DNA from: Gottfriedia acidiceleris
Lineage (GTDB): Bacteria > Bacillota > Bacilli > Bacillales > Bacillaceae_G
Assembly (NCBI RefSeq): GCF_023115465.1
Contig: NZ_CP096034.1
Location: forward strand, 744,001-808,000
Length of the DNA: 64,000 bases
Reading direction: 5' to 3'
Shown: piece by piece, positions 52,166-61,991 of the stretch
How the letters are laid out: each line of letters opens with the position of its first letter
How positions within the stretch are numbered: position 1 is the stretch's first letter
Position numbers and translations under genes: made by a program
The notes under the pieces: model-generated
Told to the model about the DNA's origin: nothing
What the model saw: only the letters and a program-made list of their open reading frames with translations
The model's database searches: none

Positions 52166-53785
52166 ATGTCAGATTCAAAATTGCTACGAGGTACCTTCAT
52201 ATTAACTGCTGGTACATTTTTAATAAAATTTCTAGGAATGATTTATACATTCCCTTTTTATGCGTTAGTTGGTTCAAAAGGGTCTGCATTATATAATTAT
52301 GGTTACGTTCCATATACATTGTTCATCAGTATAGCTACTGCAGGTGTACCGTTAGCTGTAGCAAAGTTCGTTTCGAAGTACAATGCTATTGAAGAATATG
52401 AAACAAGTAGAAGGCTTTTTCATGCAAGTCAGTTACTTCTAATTTGTACGGGTATTTTTTCATTTTTAACGTTATATATCATTGCACCTTATATCGCACC
52501 TCTTATGATTCCAAAGGATACAAAAGGTAATAGTGTAGAAGATGTAGTTACAGTTATGCGAATAGTAAGTACTGCATTAATATTAGTACCTTCTCAAAGT
52601 TTGTATAGAGGTTTTTTTCAGGGGCATCAATCAACAGGTCCAACTACTGTTTCACAGCTAATTGAACAAATTGTACGTATTGTATTTACATTAGTTGGAA
52701 GTTATATCATTCTAAAAGTTATGGGTGGAACAATTACTCAAGCAGTAGGGTTATCAACGTTTGCAGCTACAATTGGTGCTGTAGGTGGTATTTTAAACTT
52801 ACTATGGTATTGGAGAAAGCGAAAAGTTCATTTAGATGAACTTCTTCCAAAATCAAAAGGATTGATCTATCCTACTAAAATAGAAATGTTCAAAGAATTA
52901 TTTTCTTATTCAATTCCGTATGTGTTTGTTGGACTTGCTATCCCGTTATATCAATTGGTGGATCAGTTTACTTACAATCGAGCAATGGAAGCAATTGGAT
53001 TAAAAGATATTGCAGAGAATACTTATGTAATGTTTTCATACACAAGTCACAAGCTAGTAATGATTCCAGTATCATTAGCAACGGCATTTGGTTTAACACT
53101 TGTTCCCGCTATAACTGAAGCATTCGTAAATAAAAATCATAAAAAGCTACAAAGTCAAATTACCCAAACCTACCAGGTTGTATTTTTCCTAACACTTCCT
53201 GCAGTAGTAGGTATATCAGTTTTGGCAGAACCGATTTATAGTGCTTTTTATCAAAAAAGTACACTTGGTGGAAGTATATTAGGTTTTTATGCTCCAGTAG
53301 CTTTATTGTATTCACTTTTCACAGTAAATGTAGCCATTTTACAAGGTTTAGATAAACAAAAATATGCGATTATTGGTTTAATAGGCGGAGTAATATTAAA
53401 AATAATATTAAATGTACCATTAATTCATATATTTAAAACATATGGCGCGGTATCAGCGACTGCATTAGGCTATTTATTTTCAATCGTATACAATTTCTAT
53501 TATATCCGTAAAAATGCGCAGTTCTCTTTCAATAAAGTGTTTAGAAGGATTATCTTTATGATTATCTTATCTGGCTTAATGGCCGGAGCGGTTTATGCTG
53601 TAGAATACGTATTAGGATTCTGGTGGACTTATAAAGATGGTCGAATGATTTCAATGTTCCTTATCATCATTGGAGCAATTGTAGGGGCTATTGTTTACTT
53701 AGGTGTTGCATACAAATTAAACTTATTTGAAGTGATTTTAGGAGCTCGTTTAAAGAATCGTTTTAAGTTTGGAAAAAGAGGATAA
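52166..53785 (+). CDS. ytgP: MurJ-type lipid II flippase YtgP / polysaccharide biosynthesis protein
   Basis: A 539-residue MOP-superfamily membrane protein with about fourteen helices. The N-terminus LLRGTFILTAGTFLIKFLGM and PLYQLVDQFTYNRAM are typical of Bacillus YtgP, a lipid II flippase (MurJ) partly redundant with Amj. The start follows GGTAGGAGG. Neighbours ytfP and ytzG are as in B. subtilis. The related SpoVB-type paralogues share the fold, but the location favours YtgP. It ends in a terminator followed by a dispersed repeat. Confidence 0.9.
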   Translation: MSDSKLLRGTFILTAGTFLIKFLGMIYTFPFYALVGSKGSALYNYGYVPYTLFISIATAGVPLAVAKFVSKYNAIEEYETSRRLFHASQLLLICTGIFSFLTLYIIAPYIAPLMIPKDTKGNSVEDVVTVMRIVSTALILVPSQSLYRGFFQGHQSTGPTTVSQLIEQIVRIVFTLVGSYIILKVMGGTITQAVGLSTFAATIGAVGGILNLLWYWRKRKVHLDELLPKSKGLIYPTKIEMFKELFSYSIPYVFVGLAIPLYQLVDQFTYNRAMEAIGLKDIAENTYVMFSYTSHKLVMIPVSLATAFGLTLVPAITEAFVNKNHKKLQSQITQTYQVVFFLTLPAVVGISVLAEPIYSAFYQKSTLGGSILGFYAPVALLYSLFTVNVAILQGLDKQKYAIIGLIGGVILKIILNVPLIHIFKTYGAVSATALGYLFSIVYNFYYIRKNAQFSFNKVFRRIIFMIILSGLMAGAVYAVEYVLGFWWTYKDGRMISMFLIIIGAIVGAIVYLGVAYKLNLFEVILGARLKNRFKFGKRG

Positions 53786-53793
53786 AAATATAT

Positions 53794-53829
53794 GGTGAAC
53801 CTTCTTTTGTAATGGTTCACCTTTTTTTA
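53794..53829 (+). terminator. Terminator after ytgP
   Basis: GGTGAACC / GGTTCACC has a 12-base loop and T7. Confidence 0.85.
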
Positions 53830-53957
53830 CACATTAAGAGTGTATAAATTGACAGCGGAGAAGAAAAACGGCGTAGAAGGCAATTTCAAGAATTAACGCG
53901 ACTACGCCTCTAGCTTCGCTAAAAAACTCGCTAATCGGCGAGTTTTCTTAAACTTTT
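53830..53957. repeat. Dispersed intergenic repeat, copy 2
   Basis: Homologous to 13134-13269. This copy keeps clear internal symmetry: GGCGTAG pairs with CTACGCC, and AACTCGC pairs with GCGAGTT followed by TTCTT. It lies between the ytgP terminator and the ytzG ribosome-binding site. Confidence 0.6.
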
Positions 53958-53983
53958 ATTTTAGAAAGAAAAGGTGCTAATTA

Positions 53984-54712
53984 ATGAGAATTGATAAAAT
54001 TTTAGCCAATATGGGATATGGCAGTAGAAAAGAAGTAAAGTCTCTACTAAAACAAGGTGTTGTCAAAGTTGGAGATCATATTGTAAAAAGCCCAAAAGAG
54101 CATGTAGATATTGAACAGCAAGTTGTAACGGTAAATGGTGAAGTAGTAGAGTATAAAGAGTTTGTTTATTTAATGATGAACAAACCACCAGGTGTAATAT
54201 CTGCTACAGAAGATTCTGAGCATGAAACTGTAATCGGATTATTAGAATATGAGGATATCATTTTCGAGCCATTTCCAGTTGGGCGTTTAGATAAAGATAC
54301 GGAAGGATTGTTATTAATTACGAATGATGGTCATTTAGCACATCAATTACTTTCTCCTAAAAAACACGTACCAAAGAAATATTATGCAACGATTGATGGA
54401 GTAGTAACTGAATCTGACATTAAAGCATTTGAAAAAGGCGTAACACTAGAGGATGGATATTTAACAAAACCTGGCTATTTAACAATTCTTAAATCGGGAG
54501 AAGAATCTGAGATTGAATTAGTTATAATGGAAGGTAAATTCCATCAAGTTAAAAGAATGTTTGAAGCAGTAGGAAAGAAAGTTACTTACTTAAAAAGACT
54601 TGAGATGGGTCCTTTAAAGTTAGATGAAAATTTAGAGTTAGGTGAATATCGAGAATTGACTGATGAAGAGATTGACCTATTAAAATCAGTTAACGAAGTA
54701 AATAAGTGTTAA
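53984..54712 (+). CDS. ytzG: 16S rRNA pseudouridine synthase (RsuA family, YtzG)
   Basis: A 242-residue enzyme with an N-terminal S4 RNA-binding domain (RIDKILANMGYGSRKEVKSL) and a catalytic domain with the Asp motif GRLDKDTEGLLLITNDG. LMMNKPPGVISAT and the late EGKFHQVKRMFEAVGKKVTY are RsuA-type signatures. It isomerises a uridine in 16S rRNA, by analogy with RsuA. The start follows GAAAAGGTG. It lies after ytgP and the dispersed repeat. The assignment between RsuA and RluE-like paralogues rests on synteny. Confidence 0.9.
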   Translation: MRIDKILANMGYGSRKEVKSLLKQGVVKVGDHIVKSPKEHVDIEQQVVTVNGEVVEYKEFVYLMMNKPPGVISATEDSEHETVIGLLEYEDIIFEPFPVGRLDKDTEGLLLITNDGHLAHQLLSPKKHVPKKYYATIDGVVTESDIKAFEKGVTLEDGYLTKPGYLTILKSGEESEIELVIMEGKFHQVKRMFEAVGKKVTYLKRLEMGPLKLDENLELGEYRELTDEEIDLLKSVNEVNKC

Positions 54713-54794
54713 GTATAAATAGGGTTAGATGAATCAAAATGTAAACTTAAAGTTTAATCGGATATCACTAATAGATTATTAATAGAGAGCCAAA

Positions 54795-54855
54795 AGAAAA
54801 ACAAAAACCCTTGATTAGACGTCAGACAAGACAATCATAGGTTTTTGTTTTTCGT
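54795..54855. terminator. Bidirectional terminator between ytzG and ytzE
   Basis: The outer arms GAAAAACAAAAACC / GGTTTTTGTTTTTC and the inner TTGATT / AATCAT form one large hairpin between convergent genes. Confidence 0.75.
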
Positions 54856-54856
54856 T

Positions 54857-55078
54857 TTACGAAGAAGCTTTTACTTTTTTCCCTGTTACGGCCCATTTTC
54901 CCCTACTTGGACTATAAACTAGATTATTAAACTCTAAAATGTTTAAATCACGTTGGATTGTTCTAGGTGTAATACCAAACTCCTCCACTAGGTCTTTTGT
55001 AGAAACGGTGCCATTTTCACTAATGTACATGTAAATGGCTTTAATTCGAGTCAGCATTCGAGAAGTTCCAGAATTCAA
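54857..55078 (-). CDS. ytzE: DeoR family small regulator YtzE
   Basis: A 73-residue protein consisting only of a DeoR-type winged helix: MLTRIKAIYMYISENGTVST, DLVEEFGITPRTIQRDLNIL and the wing YSPSRGKWAV. It lacks the sugar-phosphate sensor domain of full DeoR regulators, as does B. subtilis YtzE. The start is TTG after AAAGGAGTGG. Targets are unknown. It is convergent with ytzG and divergent from pepV, whose 286-base upstream region holds nothing else I can identify. Confidence 0.88.
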   Translation of the reverse strand: MNSGTSRMLTRIKAIYMYISENGTVSTKDLVEEFGITPRTIQRDLNILEFNNLVYSPSRGKWAVTGKKVKASS

Positions 55079-55364
55079 AAAACCACTCCTTTACCTACCG
55101 CATTGTTTCATAACAGGTTAGTTAAGTATTTTACTAGTTAAGCTTATATTTTCATTTTACTCTTTTTCAGTAGTTTCATAACGAAATTTATGAAAATAAT
55201 ACAAAAATTTAATGAAAATTTGCGCAAACGTAATCATTTTGCAAGTTTAAGGTAATATATTCTACAAAGAATGTCATATTCCTTCTTTTTTCGTTCCATT
55301 TATGAATAAATTATGTTTAAATTTTAAAAGATGATAAACTATTTATATTAAAGGAGGTATTTCT

Positions 55365-56768
55365 ATGACACAAATTAATTGGATGGAAGAAGTTTTAAAA
55401 CGTAAAGAAGATTATTTAAAGCAAACGATTGAACTTCTTAATATTGAAAGCGTTTATGATGAAGCGACAATTACAAAAGAAGCACCTATGGGTAAAGGTA
55501 TTAATGAAGCACTTACATACATGTTAAATTTAGGTGAAAAAGACGGGTTTATTCCTAAAAATGTTGATGGATATGCTGGCCACTTAGAAATGGGAAGCGG
55601 CGAAGAACTAGTAGGAATTCTTTGCCACTTAGATGTTGTACCTGCTGGAGATGGATGGTCTCATGATCCATTTGATGCAATTATTAAAGATGGCAATATT
55701 TATGCACGAGGCGCAATTGATGATAAGGGACCTACAATGGCTGCTTATTATGCAATGAAGATTGTTAAAGAATTAGGTTTACCAATTAATAAACGTGTTC
55801 GTATGATTCTTGGAACAGATGAAGAAAGCCAATGGCGTTGTGTTGATCACTACTTTGAAAAAGAAGAAATGCCTACAATGGGCTTTGCACCTGATGCAGA
55901 TTTCCCAATTATTTACGCTGAAAAGGGTATATTAGATATTAATTTCAAACAAATGCAGTTAAATGAAGACAACGAGAGTGAATATAAATTAGTTTCATTT
56001 TCTTCAGGTAGAAGAGTAAATATGGTACCCGATTATGCAAAAGCGATCGTTTCAGGACCAAACTTTGATCAAGAAGCATTTACAAAACATATTAGTGAGC
56101 TAGGATGTAAAGCTCAAGTTTCTCAAGAAAATGGACACCAAGTTTTAGCAGTAGAAGGCGTTTCGGTTCATGGAATGGAACCTGATAAAGGTAAGAATGC
56201 AGGTATTGCATTAGCTAGCTTTTTAAATCAATTTGAATTTAATGTTAATGCTGATCGATTCTTAAAGTTTATCGTTGAAAACTTTAAAGGTGACTCTCGT
56301 GGTAAAAACATGGGCGTTGCGTTTAATGATGATATTACTGGAGATTTAACAATTAATTTAGGAATTATGCAATACGAAGAAAATAATGGTGGTTCATTTG
56401 GGTTAACTTTACGTTATCCAGTAACAACTGATATTGACTTTGTTATTTCAACACTTACTGAACGTGGAAATAAATATAGCTTTGAATTTAATGAAATTAA
56501 AAATTCTAAGCCTCACCATGTACCAAAAGATCACCCATTAATTCAAACTTTACAAAAAGTATATGAAGAGCAAACGGGTGAGGAAGCAACATTGTTAACA
56601 ATCGGTGGTGGCACATACGCTCGTTCACTAAGTGCAGGAGTAGCTTTTGGACCATTATTCCTAGGGAAACCAGAAGTAGCTCACCAAAAAGACGAATATG
56701 CTGAAATTGATGATCTATTAAAAGCAATTGCAATTTATGCACAGTCGATTGCTGAATTAGTTAAGTAA
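55365..56768 (+). CDS. pepV: Dipeptidase PepV (M20 family)
   Basis: A 467-residue zinc dipeptidase. Metal and catalytic positions are visible in GILCHLDVVPAGDGW, ARGAIDDKGPTMA and ILGTDEESQWRC, where the Glu pair is the base and ligand. The late GGTYARSL segment and the HGMEPDKGKNAG lid motif are typical of PepV. It cleaves a range of dipeptides in the cytoplasm. The start follows AAAGGAGG. It is a single gene with a GC-rich terminator downstream. Confidence 0.95.
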   Translation: MTQINWMEEVLKRKEDYLKQTIELLNIESVYDEATITKEAPMGKGINEALTYMLNLGEKDGFIPKNVDGYAGHLEMGSGEELVGILCHLDVVPAGDGWSHDPFDAIIKDGNIYARGAIDDKGPTMAAYYAMKIVKELGLPINKRVRMILGTDEESQWRCVDHYFEKEEMPTMGFAPDADFPIIYAEKGILDINFKQMQLNEDNESEYKLVSFSSGRRVNMVPDYAKAIVSGPNFDQEAFTKHISELGCKAQVSQENGHQVLAVEGVSVHGMEPDKGKNAGIALASFLNQFEFNVNADRFLKFIVENFKGDSRGKNMGVAFNDDITGDLTINLGIMQYEENNGGSFGLTLRYPVTTDIDFVISTLTERGNKYSFEFNEIKNSKPHHVPKDHPLIQTLQKVYEEQTGEEATLLTIGGGTYARSLSAGVAFGPLFLGKPEVAHQKDEYAEIDDLLKAIAIYAQSIAELVK

Positions 56769-56837
56769 TATAGTTTTAGACTGATTAAACGACTCGATAT
56801 TTTGAGACAATAAGGTTAAAACGAGCGTTTTTCGTCA

Positions 56838-56877
56838 GTAAGGGGGAGAAAATTTCCTCCCCTTTTTTATGTATTTT
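56838..56877 (+). terminator. Terminator after pepV
   Basis: AAGGGGGAG / TTCCTCCCCTT with a short A/T loop and T6, just before the MFS gene's ribosome-binding site. Confidence 0.75.
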
Positions 56878-56898
56878 TTTTAGGAGTTGAGAATAATT

Positions 56899-58086
56899 TT
56901 GAACACATTACAAGCACGTAAAAATAGCATCTTACTTATTTTTAAGGGCTATTATTTTTGTTTATTTTTTGCAATAGGATCATTAGGACCTTTACTTTCT
57001 TCTTACTTTAAAAATGTGTTGGATTTATCAACTTCACAAATTGGAATATTAATGTCTCTAACACCAATCGTTGCTATTTTTTCACAGCCTCTATGGGGAA
57101 TGGTTAGTGATATGACGCTTAATCCTAAAAAAATGTTGCTTATAGCGCAAATCTCCACAATAATAATTGCACTTTTCTATTCCACAATCACTTCGTATGG
57201 CATGCTTTTATTTGTTGTCATCATGTTATCGATGACACAAAGTGCTTTAATCCCTCTTTCAGATAGTATTGCACTGAATTATGTCCAAAAAATTGGTGGG
57301 AATTACGGAGCTATACGATTATATGGCTCAATTGGTTTTGCATTAGCTGTATTAGTTTCGGGAAGATTAGCTGAAGTTTTCGGTTTAGTCATTATATTTT
57401 TCGTATTTGCTTTTTGTATTCTTGTCGGCTTAGGTATTTCAATTTTTATTCCTAACGCTACAACAATTAGTAAAAGGGAGCCGATCTTAAAAGGAGTCCC
57501 GATTTTGCTATCTAATAAAAGATTTTTATTATTTTTAATTTGTGCCTTTTTAGTTTTTGGACCAATTAGTGCAAATAATACTTACTTCGGTTTATATATT
57601 CAATCTTTAGGTGGAACATTAACAGGTGTTGGTATTGCATTTCTAATTTCTGCAGGTAGTGAGGCACCATTTTTGCAAGTAGCCAAGAGATTAATTAATC
57701 GTTTTGGGATATATAATATATTAATTGCAACCGCTTTAGTATCGGCTTTAAGATGGTATTTTTATTTTACAAATCCTCCGATTTCGATACTTTTTTTATC
57801 TTGTCTTACACAAGGACTATCGGTTGGGTTATTTATTCCAGCAGCTCTCCAGTTTGTAAGAGATCAGGCACCGGATTCTTTAAAAGCAACGGCTATTACA
57901 ATTTATTCTGGTTTAGGCTTAGGGTTGGGCGAATGGTTCTGTACTTTCATAAGTGGATTTATATCAGAGGCATTTTCAATTAAAGCCATTTATATTTTAT
58001 TTGGTTCTCTTAGTATAGTTGCGGTTGGAATCATGCAATACTTAAAAAAGGATTCTAATATTAAGGATAAAAAGGAGATTGCCTAA
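56899..58086 (+). CDS. MFS transporter (LacY/PPP-like)
   Basis: A 395-residue twelve-helix carrier of the MFS_1-like group that includes nucleoside and 3-phenylpropionate symporters. Marks are FAIGSLGPLLSSYFKNVL and QPLWGMVSDM in loop 2-3. The likely start is TTG 56899; an earlier TTG abuts AGGAG directly and is too close. The substrate is unknown. The stop lies two bases before the thpR start, and the two genes appear to form an operon. Confidence 0.8.
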   Translation: MNTLQARKNSILLIFKGYYFCLFFAIGSLGPLLSSYFKNVLDLSTSQIGILMSLTPIVAIFSQPLWGMVSDMTLNPKKMLLIAQISTIIIALFYSTITSYGMLLFVVIMLSMTQSALIPLSDSIALNYVQKIGGNYGAIRLYGSIGFALAVLVSGRLAEVFGLVIIFFVFAFCILVGLGISIFIPNATTISKREPILKGVPILLSNKRFLLFLICAFLVFGPISANNTYFGLYIQSLGGTLTGVGIAFLISAGSEAPFLQVAKRLINRFGIYNILIATALVSALRWYFYFTNPPISILFLSCLTQGLSVGLFIPAALQFVRDQAPDSLKATAITIYSGLGLGLGEWFCTFISGFISEAFSIKAIYILFGSLSIVAVGIMQYLKKDSNIKDKKEIA

Positions 58087-58087
58087 T

Positions 58088-58639
58088 TTGAGTGAACATT
58101 ATTTTCTTGCTGTTCCTTTGCCAATACAAATAAAAGAAATTTTAGATGATTATTCAAAAAGATGGTATACAAAATTACCTTTAAAGAAATGGACTTTTAA
58201 AGATGATTTTCATATTACTTTATCATTTTTAGGTCCAGTTACATATACAAAAAGTGTAGAGCTTATGGATCAACTAAAAAATGAGCTTAACGATTTTAAA
58301 AGTTTTAATTTGTCGATACACCAGTTAGGTATTTTTGGAAGTACAAGACAGCCACGTGTATGGTGGTTTGGTATAGAGAATAGTGTTGAATTATTGGAGT
58401 TACAAAATAGAATTAGTAAGATATGTGAAGAAAGCGGTTTTTCAATTGATAAACGACCATATAATCCGCATATTACAATCGCAAAGAAATATAATGATAG
58501 GTTCGATAAAGACTTTGAAATCCCACTTAGTTGGGAAGAAGAACCTTTAAAGTTTAAAGTGAATGAAGTCATTTTATATAAGATTCAACCTTCTCAAAAA
58601 CCAAGTTACCATATTGCTGAATCCATTTCATTAAAGTAA
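58088..58639 (+). CDS. thpR: RNA 2',3'-cyclic phosphodiesterase (2H family, YtlP)
   Basis: A 183-residue 2H phosphoesterase. Both His-X-Thr motifs are present, FHITLSFLG and PHITIAKKY. The protein opens 2',3'-cyclic phosphate ends and was first known as a 2'-5' RNA ligase. TTG 58088 is used because AAAGGAG lies ten bases upstream, whereas TTG 58079 is too close to it. It is coupled to the MFS gene. The following 226 bases before the pullulanase show no gene. Confidence 0.88.
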   Translation: MSEHYFLAVPLPIQIKEILDDYSKRWYTKLPLKKWTFKDDFHITLSFLGPVTYTKSVELMDQLKNELNDFKSFNLSIHQLGIFGSTRQPRVWWFGIENSVELLELQNRISKICEESGFSIDKRPYNPHITIAKKYNDRFDKDFEIPLSWEEEPLKFKVNEVILYKIQPSQKPSYHIAESISLK

Positions 58640-58865
58640 AAAATAATATTTGAAATCTTGAACAAATTGATGAAATATAAGAAATATTTGAAGAAACTAA
58701 CGAATATTTTCAGAAGAAGCATGAAAGCAGAATGTTAACATCATGTTTGTTTTGAATCCATTTTAACTATTTGTGAATATACTAATCATATCGATTTAAT
58801 AAATAACGAAAATGCGTAGTTTTTATGTAAAAGTTTTAAATTTATAGTCTGGATGGTGAATAGCG

Positions 58866-61031
58866 TTGTTTCATATTAAAAGAGCTTTTGAAGCTTATAT
58901 AGATGGATTTCAAGAAATAACAATGATTATTCCCAAATCGAACAAACATACAGTGCATTCATATTTTGAACTAATTGAAGAGGATGGTCGGAAAACTAGG
59001 CTTCCTGTTGTATCTCGAATAGAGTTTGAAAGATTTTTTAAATATACTGTTTTAACTACTGAAGTTCTTTTGTTAGAAAAAAAGTATGAGATTGAAGATG
59101 AATTTGGTATTCGCACAGATTTACAAGTAGGTGGAGTTATTCGTTCGAAGGATTTTGATGAAAAATATGCTTATGATGGAGAGGATTTAGGTGCGGTTTA
59201 CACACGTAAATCTACACAATTTAAATTATGGGCACCTACTGCTTCAAAGGTTAAGTTAAGAATTTATGAAGAATATGGTGAAGAAGAAAAGTTTACTGAA
59301 ATGTCTATGGATAGAGATGGAAGAGGGACATGGAAAACAGTCATCGATCTTGATTGTGACGGATTAGTTTATAATTTTTTAGTATGTGTGAATCTGATTT
59401 GGCGAGAAGCGGTCGATCCTTATGCAAAAGCAGTTACTGTAAATGGTAAACATAGTGTAGTTATCGATTTATCGAAGAGTAGCAAAGTTAGTAAAGTAAA
59501 TAGTACACCACCAAGTAAGTATACTGATTGTATTATTTACGAAGCCAGTATTCGAGATTTTACCTCACATCCACTAAGTGGGATTCAAAAAAAGGGGTCT
59601 TTTCAAGGATTTTATGAAAAAAATACGGTGTACAATGGTTTTTCAACAGGTTTGGATTATCTATGCAAACTAGGAGTTACACATATTGAATTATTACCAT
59701 TTTTTGATTTTGAAGGAATAGATGAAAATAACCCTTTCCAAAGCTATAATTGGGGCTATAATCCTTTGAATTTTAATGCACCAGAAGGTAGTTATAGTTT
59801 AAAACCGGATGAACCAATCGAAAGAATAAATGAATTAAAGAAACTTATTTCAGTTTATCATGAACATGGTTTACGGATTATTATGGATGTTGTTTACAAT
59901 CATGTGTATGAATTACAAACTAGCCAATTCGAAAAAATTGTACCAGGATATTATTTTAGACAAGATGAACGTGGTTTACCATCGAATGGAACAGGAGTAG
60001 GAAATGATTTTGCCTCTGAAAGATTGATGGCTAGACGTTTTATTCTACAATCAATAAAATATTGGACTAAAGAATATGACATTGATGGGTTTAGATTTGA
60101 TTTAATGGGAATATTGGATACGGATACAATGAATGAAATTGTAACTGAACTGACAATCTTAAAACCAGAAATAATCATTTTTGGAGAAGGTTGGGATTTA
60201 AATACAGCATTAAATCCATCTTCTCGAAAAGCAACAATAAACCAAAGTCATCAATTATCAATGGTTGGATTTTTTAATGATAAATTTCGCGATGGAATAA
60301 AAGGAAGTACTTTTTCATTTCAAGAAATAGGGTTTATACAGGGCAATAATATTCATAATGATTACTTGTCCGATTTACTTTTAGGAAGCGTTGGGATTAA
60401 TAAACAAGTAAATTTATTTAAAGAGCCATATCAATCGATCAATTATGTTGAATCACATGATAATCATACTATGTGGGACAGATTAAAGCTTTCCAATCAG
60501 AAAGAGCATGAGGAAATACTTAAGAAAAGGCATTTACTTGGAACAAGTATTGTATTATTTTCGTTTGGTGTACCGTTTCTTCATAGTGGCCAGGAGTTTT
60601 TTCGAACAAAAAAGGGGATCGAAAACAGTTATAATTCAGGCGATACAATCAATAGTATTGATTGGGCAAAAGCAGAACGTGAAGCGTCATCGATTGAAAT
60701 TGTTAAATATTTTATCGCAATTCGAAAGCGCTTTAATAGTTTCCGTTTTTCTTTAAAAGAAGAAATAGAAAAGTATGTAACGCCAGTCAAGATTCATCGA
60801 GATTTAATTGGGTATCGAATAAGCGGATTAGAAGAAATCGATCAAGTTAAAGAGATAATGGTGTTATTTCATAATGGCCTAAGTGATATTTATATTGATT
60901 TAGGAAATGAAGAAGACAATTGGGAATATATATGGGATGGTCATAATCATTATGTTAATAAAGGGATGAAAGTGGATTGTAATAAATTACCAATGCCATC
61001 ACTTTCGACTGTTGTATTAGTAAAATACTAG
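58866..61031 (+). CDS. amyX: Type I pullulanase
   Basis: A 721-residue cytoplasmic GH13 debranching enzyme that hydrolyses alpha-1,6 links in pullulan, limit dextrins and glycogen. An N-terminal domain is followed by CBM48 (about 107-190, TQFKLWAPTASKVKLRIYEE) and the catalytic barrel. YNWGYNP (294-300) is the pullulanase signature. Catalytic residues are Asp412 (DGFRFDLMG), Glu441 (IFGEGWD) and Asp531 (YVESHDNHTMWD). No signal peptide is present. The start is TTG after GGATGGTGA. It should act with GlgP on glycogen. Confidence 0.95.
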   Translation: MFHIKRAFEAYIDGFQEITMIIPKSNKHTVHSYFELIEEDGRKTRLPVVSRIEFERFFKYTVLTTEVLLLEKKYEIEDEFGIRTDLQVGGVIRSKDFDEKYAYDGEDLGAVYTRKSTQFKLWAPTASKVKLRIYEEYGEEEKFTEMSMDRDGRGTWKTVIDLDCDGLVYNFLVCVNLIWREAVDPYAKAVTVNGKHSVVIDLSKSSKVSKVNSTPPSKYTDCIIYEASIRDFTSHPLSGIQKKGSFQGFYEKNTVYNGFSTGLDYLCKLGVTHIELLPFFDFEGIDENNPFQSYNWGYNPLNFNAPEGSYSLKPDEPIERINELKKLISVYHEHGLRIIMDVVYNHVYELQTSQFEKIVPGYYFRQDERGLPSNGTGVGNDFASERLMARRFILQSIKYWTKEYDIDGFRFDLMGILDTDTMNEIVTELTILKPEIIIFGEGWDLNTALNPSSRKATINQSHQLSMVGFFNDKFRDGIKGSTFSFQEIGFIQGNNIHNDYLSDLLLGSVGINKQVNLFKEPYQSINYVESHDNHTMWDRLKLSNQKEHEEILKKRHLLGTSIVLFSFGVPFLHSGQEFFRTKKGIENSYNSGDTINSIDWAKAEREASSIEIVKYFIAIRKRFNSFRFSLKEEIEKYVTPVKIHRDLIGYRISGLEEIDQVKEIMVLFHNGLSDIYIDLGNEEDNWEYIWDGHNHYVNKGMKVDCNKLPMPSLSTVVLVKY

Positions 61032-61069
61032 CAACTACTTGCAGATTCTAATTAAACAATGTAAACTTG

Positions 61070-61118
61070 TAAAAGATGGCTTATTACAGCTGATTGTAAT
61101 AGGCTATCTTTCTTTTTG
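61070..61118 (+). terminator. Terminator after amyX
   Basis: AAAGATGGCTTATTACA / TGTAATAGGCTATCTTT is a long stem with one mismatch, followed by CTTTTTG. Confidence 0.85.
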
Positions 61119-61171
61119 TAATAAAATAATTTTAAATACAAACATAGATAACAACAAGGAACGGAAGAACA

Positions 61172-61960
61172 ATGGATAATCATATACAAGAAATACTCGG
61201 AAAAGAATGGACAATCTCGCCAGCCGGTGGCTTTACTGGTGAAGCGTATATAGCAGAAAATAATGATAAGAGATTATTTCTAAAACGAAATTCTTCTCCT
61301 TTTTTAGCAGTTTTATCAGCAGCTGGCTTTGTTCCAAAATTAGTTTGGACTAGAAGACTAGAAAATGGTGATGTACTTACTGCTCAAGAGTGGGTGATTG
61401 CACGTAGTTTAGAACCTTATGAGCTCTCTGTGAAAGGGGTTGCGCAATTTTTATATCGTATCCATTCCTCCAAAGAATTGTTATATATGTTAACGAAGCT
61501 CGGGATCAATCCTTTAGAACCTCAGGATTTACTACAAACTATTGTAGGTAATCTTACTGAAGAGTTTACACAAAGTCAGATCATTGTAAAAGGTATCGAA
61601 TATTTAGAGGAAAATATGCCATCTTTTGATTCAGAGGATTTAGTCGTTTGTCATAGTGATTTAAATCATCATAATTGGTTACTTACTGAGACAAATAATC
61701 TATATTTAATCGATTGGGATGAGGCAATTATTGCTGATAAAGCATTTGATTTGGGCATGTTTTTATTCACCTATGTAGAACAAAACGATTGGGACAAATG
61801 GCTTCGAAATTATGGAATAAAATTAACGGAAGACCTATTAAATCGAATGACTTGGTATGTAGTCGCTCAAACAATCATTTGGATTAAATGGTATACTCTT
61901 CGTGAAAATGAAAAGCAGACTCAAAAAATGAAGAGCCTGCTAGAGAAGATATTAGATTAA
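61172..61960 (+). CDS. ytmP: Phosphotransferase family protein YtmP
   Basis: A 262-residue kinase-fold protein of the aminoglycoside/choline phosphotransferase family. The Brenner-type motif VVCHSDLNHHNWLL and the DFG-equivalent YLIDWDEAIIADKAFDLGMF are intact, so phosphotransfer is likely. The natural substrate is unknown, and antibiotic resistance should not be assumed. The start follows AAGGAACGG. It lies beside ytzH and trmB, as in B. subtilis, and is convergent with ytzH across 31 bases. Confidence 0.88.
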   Translation: MDNHIQEILGKEWTISPAGGFTGEAYIAENNDKRLFLKRNSSPFLAVLSAAGFVPKLVWTRRLENGDVLTAQEWVIARSLEPYELSVKGVAQFLYRIHSSKELLYMLTKLGINPLEPQDLLQTIVGNLTEEFTQSQIIVKGIEYLEENMPSFDSEDLVVCHSDLNHHNWLLTETNNLYLIDWDEAIIADKAFDLGMFLFTYVEQNDWDKWLRNYGIKLTEDLLNRMTWYVVAQTIIWIKWYTLRENEKQTQKMKSLLEKILD

Positions 61961-61991
61961 ATAAAAATTTCCTCGGAAATTGTCATATAGA

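Noticed and set aside
61172-61960. Reading ytmP as an aminoglycoside resistance kinase
   Set aside because: Family membership is broad, and conserved chromosomal synteny points to a housekeeping role.
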